Below, in pieces: positions 18,331-25,863 of a stretch of DNA of 64,000 bases. Location: the NCBI GenBank assembly GCA_937877515.1, contig CALFIX010000053.1:1-64000 (forward strand). The letters are read 5' to 3'. The position numbers and the translations under genes were made by a program. The notes beneath the pieces were generated by a model. That model made no database searches. It saw nothing but the letters and a program-made list of their open reading frames with translations, and was not told the DNA's origin. The number at the start of each line of letters is the position of its first letter. Position 1 is the stretch's first letter. Source of the DNA: an uncultured Treponema sp. GTDB lineage: Bacteria > Spirochaetota > Spirochaetia > Treponematales > Treponemataceae.

Positions 18331-19734
18331 ATGTTTGAAAAAGTAGAATCTCTATTAAAGCAAGCTAAAATAATTCCAGTCGTAAAAATTGATAATAAAG
18401 AAAATGTTTTACCTCTTTGTGATGCTCTTAGTTCAGGCGGAATAAATGTTATAGAGATTACTTTTCGTACTCAAAAAGGCGAAGAGGGTTTTAACAGCAT
18501 AGCAGAGTGCATAAAAACTATAAAAGAAAATCGTCCTGATTTTTTAGTTGGGGCTGGAACGGTAATAAATGCTTCCATTGCAGAAAGGGCTATAACGGCC
18601 GGAGCAAGTTTTATAGTTTCTCCTGGTTTTAATGTAGAGACTGTAGATTTTTGTCTTAAAAAAAATATTCCTGTTTTTCCGGGTGTTTCCACTCCTAGTG
18701 AAGTAGAACTTGCCCTTTCTAAAGGCCTTACAGTTTTAAAATATTTTCCGTCAGAAGCAGGGGGCGGAGCTCCTTACATAAAAGCTTTACTAGGTCCTTT
18801 TCCGACTGTAAAGTTTATTGCGACAGGCGGAATAAATGCTTCTAACGTAGCAGAATATTTTAAATGCAAAAATGTTCTAGCTTGTGGTGGTAGCTGGATG
18901 GCTACAGAAGAGCTTATTAAAAGCGGGCATTGGAGAGATATTACAAAATTTACAAAGCAAGCCCTTTTATCCATAGAAAAATCAGAGTCAAAAGTAGTTT
19001 TAAATTCAGCAGAAGAAAAACTAAAGCCTGCTCTTTATTTGTTTCCTGTAACACTTGGAGAGACTTCCGTAAAAAAAGTAATTCCATCTTACAATCTAGA
19101 AGTTTTAAAAACTATAAAATATTTTATTGTAGAAAACAGACGTTCTGCAGTCAGGTTTATAAAGCAGGCTGTTCCAGAAGTAAATGTTGATTCCTTAGAT
19201 TTTAAGGAACTTAGTGAGCACACAAAACCTCAAGAAATAACTTCCTATTTGGATCCGCTTTTAAAAAATAAAATGAGTATTGGAGTTCTTTCTGAAGCGG
19301 GGTGTCCGGCAGTTGCAGACCCCGGAGCCATGGTTGTAGAAATGGCGCACAAAAAAAATGTAACTGTGGTACCATTAGTGGGGCCTTCTTCTATGATTAT
19401 GGCTGTAATGGCAAGTGGCTTTAACGGACAAAGCTTTGCTTTTAATGGATATCTTCCCGTAAAAGAAAATGAGCGTATAGGTAAGCTAAAAAAGCTGGAA
19501 AATCGTGCATGGAGCGAGAATCAGACAGAGCTTTTTATAGAAGCCCCTTATCGCAATTTAAAAATGTTAGAATCAATTTTAAACAGCTTAAAGAAAGACA
19601 CAAGGCTTTGCATAGCTTGCGGCATAACTACTAATGAAGAATATATTCAGACTCACACAATAGAAGAATGGAAAAAGTTACCGGCTCCAGATATAAATAA
19701 AATACCTGCAATTTTTCTTATTTACAAAAGCTAA
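18331..19734 (+). CDS. KDPG/KHG aldolase fused to a tetrapyrrole-methylase-family SAM methyltransferase
   Basis: Residues 1-215 are an Eda-type class I aldolase: IPVVKI, catalytic Glu in VIEITFRT, GAGTV, FPGVSTPSE and Schiff-base Lys in LKYFPSEAGG. This domain would cleave 2-keto-3-deoxy-6-phosphogluconate to pyruvate and glyceraldehyde-3-phosphate. Residues 228-467 are a second complete domain of the RsmI-like tetrapyrrole methylase family: EAGCPAVADPGAMVV, PLVGPSSMIMAVMASG, FNGYLP and EAPYRN. The join is an uninterrupted frame, with a hydrophilic linker around residue 218. I know of no functional reason for the fusion. The next gene is shikimate kinase, 20 bases downstream. Promoter boxes imply a leaderless mRNA. 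Confidence 0.9.
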   Translation: MFEKVESLLKQAKIIPVVKIDNKENVLPLCDALSSGGINVIEITFRTQKGEEGFNSIAECIKTIKENRPDFLVGAGTVINASIAERAITAGASFIVSPGFNVETVDFCLKKNIPVFPGVSTPSEVELALSKGLTVLKYFPSEAGGGAPYIKALLGPFPTVKFIATGGINASNVAEYFKCKNVLACGGSWMATEELIKSGHWRDITKFTKQALLSIEKSESKVVLNSAEEKLKPALYLFPVTLGETSVKKVIPSYNLEVLKTIKYFIVENRRSAVRFIKQAVPEVNVDSLDFKELSEHTKPQEITSYLDPLLKNKMSIGVLSEAGCPAVADPGAMVVEMAHKKNVTVVPLVGPSSMIMAVMASGFNGQSFAFNGYLPVKENERIGKLKKLENRAWSENQTELFIEAPYRNLKMLESILNSLKKDTRLCIACGITTNEEYIQTHTIEEWKKLPAPDINKIPAIFLIYKS

Positions 19735-19754
19735 GTTAAAAAAGGAAAAGCTTT

Positions 19755-20354
19755 ATGAAAAACATTGTTCTTATGGGCATAAAACACTGTGGAAAATCTA
19801 CTCAGGGAAAACTTTTAGCTCAAAAACTTTCTGAGTTTTACAGGCAGGAAATTCTTTTTTATGATACAGACACGGTTTTAGAAGAGCTTTCCGGTAAGAC
19901 TGCCCGTGAAGTTTTTACAGAGCAAGGTGAAGAAACTTTTAAAGCACTGGAAGCACTTTCTTGTAATCAAGTTATGCAAAGGCTTTTGCTAAAAAAGCAG
20001 AATGCTGTAATTGCAACAGGTGGTGGCATCTGCAATAATTTTGATGCTTTAAATGTTTTACATAAAGAGTCTGTTTTTGTATTTCTCAATACGGAAGAAA
20101 AAACAGCTTGTGAACGCATTATAAAAGAAAGTTCAACTGATGAAGACGGAAGGCTCTGTAATCTTCCAGCTTATATTGCAAAAAAAAATCCTCACACCAT
20201 AAATGATGTAAGGAATATTTTTCATGACTTTTATGAAGAAAGATGCCGCCTTTATTCTGGCATTGCAGACGTTTCTGTTACAATGGCAGGGGAGCCAAAA
20301 GAAGTAAACACAGAGCGTCTTTTTTTAACACTTAAGTCAAATGGTGCTTTGTAG
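19755..20354 (+). CDS. aroK: shikimate kinase
   Basis: This 199-residue P-loop kinase phosphorylates shikimate at the 3-hydroxyl in aromatic amino acid synthesis. It has Walker A MGIKHCGKST, the shikimate-binding DTDTVLEELSGKTAREVF and VIATGGGICN, and a lid with Arg-containing segments. It is somewhat longer than the usual 170-175 residues, with most of the extra length in the last 60. GGAAAAG precedes the ATG. Likely co-transcribed with the aldolase fusion, and convergent with the SlyD-like gene 13 bases away. Confidence 0.88.
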   Translation: MKNIVLMGIKHCGKSTQGKLLAQKLSEFYRQEILFYDTDTVLEELSGKTAREVFTEQGEETFKALEALSCNQVMQRLLLKKQNAVIATGGGICNNFDALNVLHKESVFVFLNTEEKTACERIIKESSTDEDGRLCNLPAYIAKKNPHTINDVRNIFHDFYEERCRLYSGIADVSVTMAGEPKEVNTERLFLTLKSNGAL

Positions 20355-20367
20355 CCTTTTGTAGAGT

Positions 20368-20886
20368 TTACTGGCAACCGCCACATCCTCCGCCGCAGCC
20401 ACCGCAGTCACTACCGCAGCTTCCTCCACAAGAGCAACCTCCGCTAAGTTCTTCTTCTGTTGGCTCTCTAACATCTAAAACTTCTATGTCAAAGTGTAAG
20501 TTTTTTCCAGCAAGCTCGTGGTTTCCGTCTACTGTAACATGAGTGTCTGTTACCTTAGTTACTGTAACAATTGCCGGTCCATCTGTAGTTTCTGCCTGAA
20601 ACTGCATTCCCACTTCTATAGGAACATTTGTGTCAAAGTTTTCTCGTTCTACATCTATTACCTTGCCTTCGTCGTATTCGCCATAGCCGTCTTTTGCTTC
20701 TAGAACTGTACTAAATTTGTCGCCAGGATTAAGACCTGTTATCTGGTCTTCCAGCTTTGGCAAAATGTAACCTGCCCCATGAATATATTCTAAAGGTGCA
20801 GAACCTACAGATGTGTCTAAAAGTTCTCCATTATCATCTTTTAATGTATAGTTGATTGAAACAAATTTACCCTGTGTAACTTGCAT
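20368..20886 (-). CDS. slyD: SlyD-like FKBP peptidyl-prolyl isomerase with Cys/Gly-rich tail
   Basis: This 172-residue cytoplasmic isomerase/chaperone has the FKBP segment VSINYTLKDDNGELLDTS, LEYIHGAGYILPKLEDQITG, the insert-in-flap region and NHELAGKNLHFDIEVLDVRE, all as in SlyD. The last 28 residues are nearly all Gly and Cys (nine Cys, patterns CSCGGSC and CGGC), a probable metal-binding tail where SlyD of enterobacteria has a His-rich one. AGGAG precedes the start. It begins one base after the Nfu gene ends, so the two are likely co-expressed. Confidence 0.9.
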   Translation of the reverse strand: MQVTQGKFVSINYTLKDDNGELLDTSVGSAPLEYIHGAGYILPKLEDQITGLNPGDKFSTVLEAKDGYGEYDEGKVIDVERENFDTNVPIEVGMQFQAETTDGPAIVTVTKVTDTHVTVDGNHELAGKNLHFDIEVLDVREPTEEELSGGCSCGGSCGSDCGGCGGGCGGCQ

Positions 20887-20887
20887 T

Positions 20888-21127
20888 TTATATCTCCTGA
20901 ACTACTTCTGTAATTTCAGGGCAAGTTTCCTTTAGATAGCGTTCTATACCCATCTTTAGAGTCATTATTGCCATTGGGCATTCACCACATGCACCTGTAA
21001 GTCGTATGTGAACTTTATTGTCTTCGTCTACGCTTAAAAATTCCATGTCGCCACCGTCTGCATTCAATTGTGGGCGAAAAGCTTCTAATGTTTCTTTTAC
21101 TTTGTTTATTAAAGATTCGTCTGCCAT
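20888..21127 (-). CDS. nfu: NifU-like iron-sulfur scaffold (Nfu C-terminal domain)
   Basis: This 79-residue protein is a stand-alone NifU C-terminal domain. LEAFRPQLNADGGDMEFLSV and the CxxC in GACGECPMAIMTLKMGIE would hold a shared iron-sulfur cluster at a dimer interface for transfer to apo-proteins. GAGG precedes the start. Adjacent to a Cys-rich SlyD-like protein. Confidence 0.93.
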   Translation of the reverse strand: MADESLINKVKETLEAFRPQLNADGGDMEFLSVDEDNKVHIRLTGACGECPMAIMTLKMGIERYLKETCPEITEVVQEI

Positions 21128-21189
21128 AAAAACCTCACAGATTAAAAGATAGTAAATTTATTCTGTTTTGGCTATAGCTTGTGTAAAAC

Positions 21190-22563
21190 TTACATTGTAA
21201 TTTGCTTTAAGATTTTTGTGAGTTCAACTTTTTCTATCAGGTCCAGAGGGCGACCTTCTATGTATTTGCGACTTTCGTCGCTAAAGTTTCCTGCTGTAAC
21301 GCAAAATCCCCGGTCTGCTTTTATATCTTGCATCTTGCCGTGGAATTCTCTAATGTAAAGCTCTCCTGTAGAACCTGTTGTTCTAAAAAATCTAAAAAGC
21401 TCTGTGTCTTCCCAGCGAGAAGAACTTACGTCTGCCAGAATGTCTGTATAAAGTTGTCCTACACTTATGTCTTGGATTTTTACTGTTCCGTTGTGATATT
21501 TTGTGGCAATAAATTTTCGGCATAGAGAAACAAAGTCTGAGTTTCCTGCGGAAATATAAATTTGTAAGTTGGAGTTCTGGCTTAATTCCTGGTAGCGGCT
21601 GATTAGGGCATTTACGTCCTTATAGTTTGTATTTGTATTTCTAATAAGCTTTAAAAGCTGCAAACCTTTTCCAATCTGATTTTGTGAAAAATAAACTTGA
21701 GCAAGACGGTACTCTATTTCTAGTTTTAATTCTGGTGGAGTATTTTCGTGCTTTAGACCTATTTCTAAATCTTGAGCAGCTGTTTCTAGGTCATTCTTTT
21801 TTGTGTGATAAATTCCAGCAGCTAAACAGGATTTGGCTCCGTAAATTGGGTCCGGGCGCAAGTGGGTAAATACTTTTATAGCTTTGTCACCATGACCTTC
21901 TTCTGTCATGGCGTCTGCCATGCAAAAGAGTGCTTCTTTGTTGCTTGGGTCTTCATCTAATGCTTTTTTAAAGCATGGCAGGCTTTCGCGGTAATGATGT
22001 CCCATGTAAAGGCATTGTCCTAGAACAAGGTAAACACCAGTGGCTTCCGGTTTTGCAACAAGAGACTTTTTAAGACACGGAATTGCCTTGTCATACTGTT
22101 TGCTTTTAAAACAAGCCATTCCCAAGTAAAAGTTTACGTCAAAATTGTGAGAGTCTAAATTGTATGCGGTGCTTAAGGCTTGTATTCCTTCTGGAATTTT
22201 GTCTAAGTTTATGCAGCAAATGCCGTAACGCAGATAGGCTTGAAACGCATTTATTGAAGTCTTTGTTGCAGCCAATCGCGAAAGGTCACTGTAAATAGGT
22301 AAAGCTTTTTCCCATAACTTGCTTGTAAAGTAAACTTCTCCCATAGGTTCTAGACCTGCAGGGTCATGAGGGTCTTTGGCAAGTCTTTTATTGGCTTCGC
22401 GTATAATTTGAGTTTGAGTTTTTGGTTTTCCGTTTCTGTCTTTTCCTATAGATGAAGAACTGGAGCCTCCACGTTTTCTGCCCATTATTGCCATTAAGAG
22501 GAGAATTACTCCCATAACAACAATTGCTGCAATAACGTAGGAAAAGATATTACCCATATTCAT
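21190..22563 (-). CDS. membrane-anchored TPR protein
   Basis: The 457-residue protein has one N-terminal membrane segment (about residues 7-26), a basic Ser/Gly linker, and at least five tetratricopeptide-like repeats over residues 70-310 (for example NFDVNFYLGMACFKSKQYDKAI and VYLVLGQCLYMGHHYRESL). It ends in a C-terminal domain of about 120 residues that I do not recognise. A scaffold role at the inner membrane is inferred. A sigma-28-like box lies directly upstream, overlapping the aminotransferase stop, so it may be transcribed with flagellar or chemotaxis genes. ATG 22557 is a second possible start. No Shine-Dalgarno is seen. Confidence 0.75.
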   Translation of the reverse strand: MNMGNIFSYVIAAIVVMGVILLLMAIMGRKRGGSSSSSIGKDRNGKPKTQTQIIREANKRLAKDPHDPAGLEPMGEVYFTSKLWEKALPIYSDLSRLAATKTSINAFQAYLRYGICCINLDKIPEGIQALSTAYNLDSHNFDVNFYLGMACFKSKQYDKAIPCLKKSLVAKPEATGVYLVLGQCLYMGHHYRESLPCFKKALDEDPSNKEALFCMADAMTEEGHGDKAIKVFTHLRPDPIYGAKSCLAAGIYHTKKNDLETAAQDLEIGLKHENTPPELKLEIEYRLAQVYFSQNQIGKGLQLLKLIRNTNTNYKDVNALISRYQELSQNSNLQIYISAGNSDFVSLCRKFIATKYHNGTVKIQDISVGQLYTDILADVSSSRWEDTELFRFFRTTGSTGELYIREFHGKMQDIKADRGFCVTAGNFSDESRKYIEGRPLDLIEKVELTKILKQITM

Positions 22564-22572
22564 AACACTTGT

Positions 22573-22599
22573 TTATCGGTAGAATTTTAGTAAAACTTA
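22573..22599 (-). promoter_or_regulatory. sigma-28-like promoter of the TPR gene
   Basis: Minus-strand TAAG (22596-22599), 15 bases, then ACCGATAA (22573-22580), against the FliA/SigD pattern TAAA-N15-GCCGATAA. The start codon is 9 bases beyond the -10 box. Confidence 0.45.
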
Positions 22600-23769
22600 A
22601 GACTGCTGCTTTTCTTTTACAAACTCTGCCATTCTGTCCATTGCAATTTTTATTTTATCTACTGCTGTAGCATAGCAGCATCTTACATGGCCTTCTCCGC
22701 CAGGACCAAAAACACTGCCCGGAACTACACAAACATTGTGTTTTTGTAAGAGTTCTGTAGCAAACTCTTCGCTTGTCATGCCGGTACTCTCTATGGATGG
22801 GAACATATAAAAAGCTCCTGTTGGTTCTGGAACAGTAAGCCCCATGTCGGTAAGAGCTTTATGCATAAGATTTCGGCGCTGCTGGTAGCTTACACGCATT
22901 TTTTCTACTTCGTTCCAGCCGTGCTTTAAGCCTTCCAGTGCGGCATACTGACTCATAATAGGTGCACAAATTGTGTTGTAGCCATGAAGTTTTACAACCT
23001 GAGCCATTAAGTCGTCCGGGGCTGCAATCCAGCCGATGCGCCAGCCAGTCATTGCAAAGCTCTTAGAAAATCCGTTTAAGATTATTGTGTAATCTTTCAT
23101 GCCTTCAAAGCTACCGATAGATACGTGTTTTGTTCCGTCGTAGCAAAGTTCACAGTAAATTTCATCACTAATGCACCAAATCTGATGCTTTTTAACGACT
23201 TCTGCAATTTTAGAAAGCTCGTCGCTTGGAATCATTGTGCCTGTCGGGTTATTTGGACTGCACATCATTAGAGCTTTTGTTTTTGGAGTACAGGCTTCTT
23301 CTATTTGTTTAGCTGTTGGATAAAAATTGTTTAAGCCTGTATTTATTTCTATAACCTTTGCACCAGTTAGGTTTGCAAGCGGAGTGTAGTTTACATAGCA
23401 TGGAGTACAGACAATAATTTCGTCTCCCTGGTTTAAGACTGCACGAAGAACAGCATCTACACCTTCGCTGGCACCTACAGTTACAAGAATTTCTTTTCTT
23501 GGGTTATAAAACAAATTGTAGCGTTCCATGTAGTTAGCAATTTCTTCTCTTAGTTCTACAAGACCCCAGTTGCTTGTGTAGCTGGTTTGACCTTTTTCCA
23601 AGTGGTAGAAAGCCTCTTCCCTCATAAGCCATGGAGTGGGAAAGTCTGGTTCTCCTACAGAAAGCGAAATTACATCATCATGACCAATTAAAAGCTCAAA
23701 AAATTTTCTAATGCCACTGGGTGGAGTTTTCATCATGGCAGTACTAAATTTGTCTTCTCTAGTGTTCAT
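22597..23769 (-). CDS. class I/II PLP-dependent aminotransferase
   Basis: This 390-residue aminotransferase of the AspC/PatA group has ISLSVGEPDFPTPW at the front, the NPTG-containing SPNNPTGTM, an Asp/Tyr cofactor pair near WCISDEIYCEL, the PLP Lys in SKSFAMTGWRIGW, and a C-terminal Arg region GEGHVRCCYA. The substrate cannot be read from sequence; aromatic, aspartate or N-acetyl-diaminopimelate-type aminotransferases are possible. It overlaps the Lrp regulator by 4 bases, so the regulator probably controls or senses an amino acid handled by this enzyme. It follows hisG and hisB and could serve as the histidinol-phosphate step, but it does not look like a dedicated HisC. Confidence 0.9.
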   Translation of the reverse strand: MNTREDKFSTAMMKTPPSGIRKFFELLIGHDDVISLSVGEPDFPTPWLMREEAFYHLEKGQTSYTSNWGLVELREEIANYMERYNLFYNPRKEILVTVGASEGVDAVLRAVLNQGDEIIVCTPCYVNYTPLANLTGAKVIEINTGLNNFYPTAKQIEEACTPKTKALMMCSPNNPTGTMIPSDELSKIAEVVKKHQIWCISDEIYCELCYDGTKHVSIGSFEGMKDYTIILNGFSKSFAMTGWRIGWIAAPDDLMAQVVKLHGYNTICAPIMSQYAALEGLKHGWNEVEKMRVSYQQRRNLMHKALTDMGLTVPEPTGAFYMFPSIESTGMTSEEFATELLQKHNVCVVPGSVFGPGGEGHVRCCYATAVDKIKIAMDRMAEFVKEKQQS

Positions 23770-24260
23770 GCTATAACTCCTTCGCGACTATCTGTGCTTT
23801 TTTCTACATAAACTATGTCGTTTTCTTTGTATGTCTTTAAAAAGAAATGTGTTTTTGTAGAACGCACACCTTCTATTGTAGAAAGCTTACGGGCAACAAA
23901 TAAAGCAACATCTTGTAAAGTGTCTCCTTCTATTACAACTTTTAAGTCGTAACCGCCACTCATAAGGTAAAGACTTTTTACTTGCGGAAAGCGATAGATG
24001 CGGTCTGCTATAGCGTCAAAGCCATGTTCCCTTTCCGGTGTAACCTGAATTTCTATTTCTGCCCTAACAGCGGCCTTACGTGCATTGTCTTTTTCTGGGT
24101 TTACGATGGTGGCATACTTCATAATTATGCCTTCATTTTCTAAATGCTGAATTATTGCATTTACTTCTTGAACAGTCTTTTTTGTCATTGCAGAAATATC
24201 TTCTACAGATATACGTGCATTGTCACGTAAAAGATTTAATATTTCTTCTTCTCCGTCCAT
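23766..24260 (-). CDS. Lrp/AsnC family transcriptional regulator
   Basis: The 164-residue protein has an N-terminal winged helix-turn-helix (LLRDNARISVEDISAM, then VQEVNAIIQHLENEGII) and a C-terminal RAM ligand-binding domain (AEIEIQVTPERE, VKSLYLMSGGYDLKVVIEG). It would bind DNA as an oligomer in response to an amino acid. Translationally coupled to the aminotransferase. It is 18 bases downstream of hisB. Confidence 0.9.
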   Translation of the reverse strand: MDGEEEILNLLRDNARISVEDISAMTKKTVQEVNAIIQHLENEGIIMKYATIVNPEKDNARKAAVRAEIEIQVTPEREHGFDAIADRIYRFPQVKSLYLMSGGYDLKVVIEGDTLQDVALFVARKLSTIEGVRSTKTHFFLKTYKENDIVYVEKSTDSREGVIA

Positions 24261-24277
24261 TTTATTCCCCCTTTTAA

Positions 24278-24901
24278 TTAAACAATAACACCCTTTGTGC
24301 TAGGAACTTCTCCATTACGTCTGGCATCTATTTCTACAGCAGCTCTTATGGCTCTTGCAGCTGCCTTAAAAAGGCCTTCCATTTTGTGGTGATCACTTCT
24401 GCCACGGATTGTGTCTAAGTGTAAGTTACATTTTGCTCCACTTACAAAGCCTTGCCAAAAGTCTTCAAAACAGTCTGTTTGAAAACTAGCTTCTTTTCCA
24501 TCCTGGCCTATGCTTACTAAAGGTATGCCTGTTAAGGAAGCATTGCATACACAAAAGCTTCTGCCGCCAAAATCTACACTGGCTTGCAAAAGGCTTTCAT
24601 CCATCGGGTAAATAAAACATCCAGAACGATAAATGCCTGCACAGTCACCGAGTGCTTTAGAAAAACACATGCCTAAAACAATGCCTGTGTCTTCTATAAG
24701 GTGATGCTGGTCTACTTCTAAGTCGCCGTGTAATTCACCGGATAAGTCAAAAAGACCATGTTTGCAAAAGGCACTAAGCATGTGGTCAAAAAAGCCTATA
24801 GGGTTTTTTACATTACACTTACCGCTTCCGTCTAAGTTAAGAGAAAGCTTTATTTGTGTTTCTTTTGTATTTCGCTCAACTGTTGCAGTTCGTTCTGCCA
24901 T
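24278..24901 (-). CDS. hisB: imidazoleglycerol-phosphate dehydratase
   Basis: This 207-residue, monofunctional HisB carries out the sixth step of histidine synthesis, dehydrating imidazoleglycerol phosphate to imidazole-acetol phosphate. Metal ligands are in GFFDHMLSAFCKHG, DQHHLIEDTGI and, in the second half-repeat, RGRSDHHKMEGLFKAAARA. There is no N-terminal phosphatase domain, as expected outside enterobacteria. It lies 40 bases after hisG. Only these two his genes are in the window. Confidence 0.95.
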   Translation of the reverse strand: MAERTATVERNTKETQIKLSLNLDGSGKCNVKNPIGFFDHMLSAFCKHGLFDLSGELHGDLEVDQHHLIEDTGIVLGMCFSKALGDCAGIYRSGCFIYPMDESLLQASVDFGGRSFCVCNASLTGIPLVSIGQDGKEASFQTDCFEDFWQGFVSGAKCNLHLDTIRGRSDHHKMEGLFKAAARAIRAAVEIDARRNGEVPSTKGVIV

Positions 24902-24941
24902 AAGTTTCCCCCTTAAAAAGCTTTGTAGATGACTAAAATAA

Positions 24942-25814
24942 TTAAATCATTACTTTGCGAAGTTCGTATTCTACAATGTCGGTTGCACCAAGAGATTGCA
25001 ATTTTGGAAGCAGACAAGGAACATCAGCTTTTTTAACTGCAATCTTTATTGCGTATCCGTTACCACCAAAGAGAGGGCTAACTGTAGGACTACGCATAGA
25101 AGGTAAGCCTTTAACGAGAGCATCAAATTTTTCTTCAGAAACATTCATTTCTAACATAACACGGCTTCTGGCATTTAAAACAGTTTCAAAGAGCATTTTA
25201 AGCTCCATAATCTTCTGCTTTTTTTCTGGGTCAGCTAAAGCTTCTTTGCTTGCATACATTCTTGTAGAACTAGTCATAAGAGTATCTACAATTTTTAAGT
25301 GATTTGCATGTAAGCTGCTGCCAGTGCTTGTGTTGTCTATAAGAATTTGAGCCATGCTTTCTTCGTTGTCTTGAACAAAACCTTCGCTGGTGCCCCATGT
25401 GCGGAATACTGTACCGTTAAGTTTTTTATCTTTAACCCATTTTGCACTAAGGTTCTGGTATTCTGTTGCAATGGTAACAGGATTTTTGCAGATTGAGTCA
25501 AAGTCAAAAGTGTCTGGAATGGCTGCAACAATGCGAACTCCGTCAAAGCCAAGGTCCATAATTTCTTCTACTTTATCTTCGACTCCGTTTTCGTAAACCC
25601 AGTCTTTTCCGCTAAAACCAATATCTGCCTTGTTTTGTGCAAGGAGGTTAGATACAATCTGAGGCTTTACAACTTGAAAAGCTAAGTCTTCCTGATTTGT
25701 TATAGGAAAGTATGTTCGGTCTGGTAAATGAATACTAATACCTACATCGCTTAAAAGTTCGTAAACAGATTCGTAAATGCGGCCTTTTGCCAGTAAAATT
25801 TTTAGTTTTTCCAT
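24942..25814 (-). CDS. hisG: ATP phosphoribosyltransferase, long form
   Basis: The 290-residue enzyme condenses ATP with PRPP in the first, committed step of histidine synthesis. It has LLAKGRIYESVYELL, the ADIGFSGKDWVYE region and a PRPP-loop-like IDNTSTGSSLHAN. The C-terminal domain from about residue 205 marks the long form, which carries the histidine feedback site and needs no HisZ. ATG 25814 is chosen over GTG 25820 because a promoter places the transcript start at 25814. There is no Shine-Dalgarno. Confidence 0.92.
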   Translation of the reverse strand: MEKLKILLAKGRIYESVYELLSDVGISIHLPDRTYFPITNQEDLAFQVVKPQIVSNLLAQNKADIGFSGKDWVYENGVEDKVEEIMDLGFDGVRIVAAIPDTFDFDSICKNPVTIATEYQNLSAKWVKDKKLNGTVFRTWGTSEGFVQDNEESMAQILIDNTSTGSSLHANHLKIVDTLMTSSTRMYASKEALADPEKKQKIMELKMLFETVLNARSRVMLEMNVSEEKFDALVKGLPSMRSPTVSPLFGGNGYAIKIAVKKADVPCLLPKLQSLGATDIVEYELRKVMI

Positions 25815-25820
25815 GAACAC

Positions 25821-25849
25821 ACTTTAACAGAAATTTAGAGGCACTGCAA
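25821..25849 (-). promoter_or_regulatory. promoter giving a predicted leaderless hisG mRNA
   Basis: Minus-strand TTGCAG (25844-25849), 17-base spacer and TAAAGT (25821-25826), with exactly 6 bases to the ATG. The boxes are individually weak, but the spacing repeats that of four other starts in the window. Confidence 0.5.
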
Positions 25850-25863
25850 GGTTTGATTAAAGC

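Noticed and set aside
22597..25814. A complete histidine operon
   Set aside because: Only hisG and hisB are recognisable. The aminotransferase does not look like a dedicated HisC, and the remaining steps are absent from the window.
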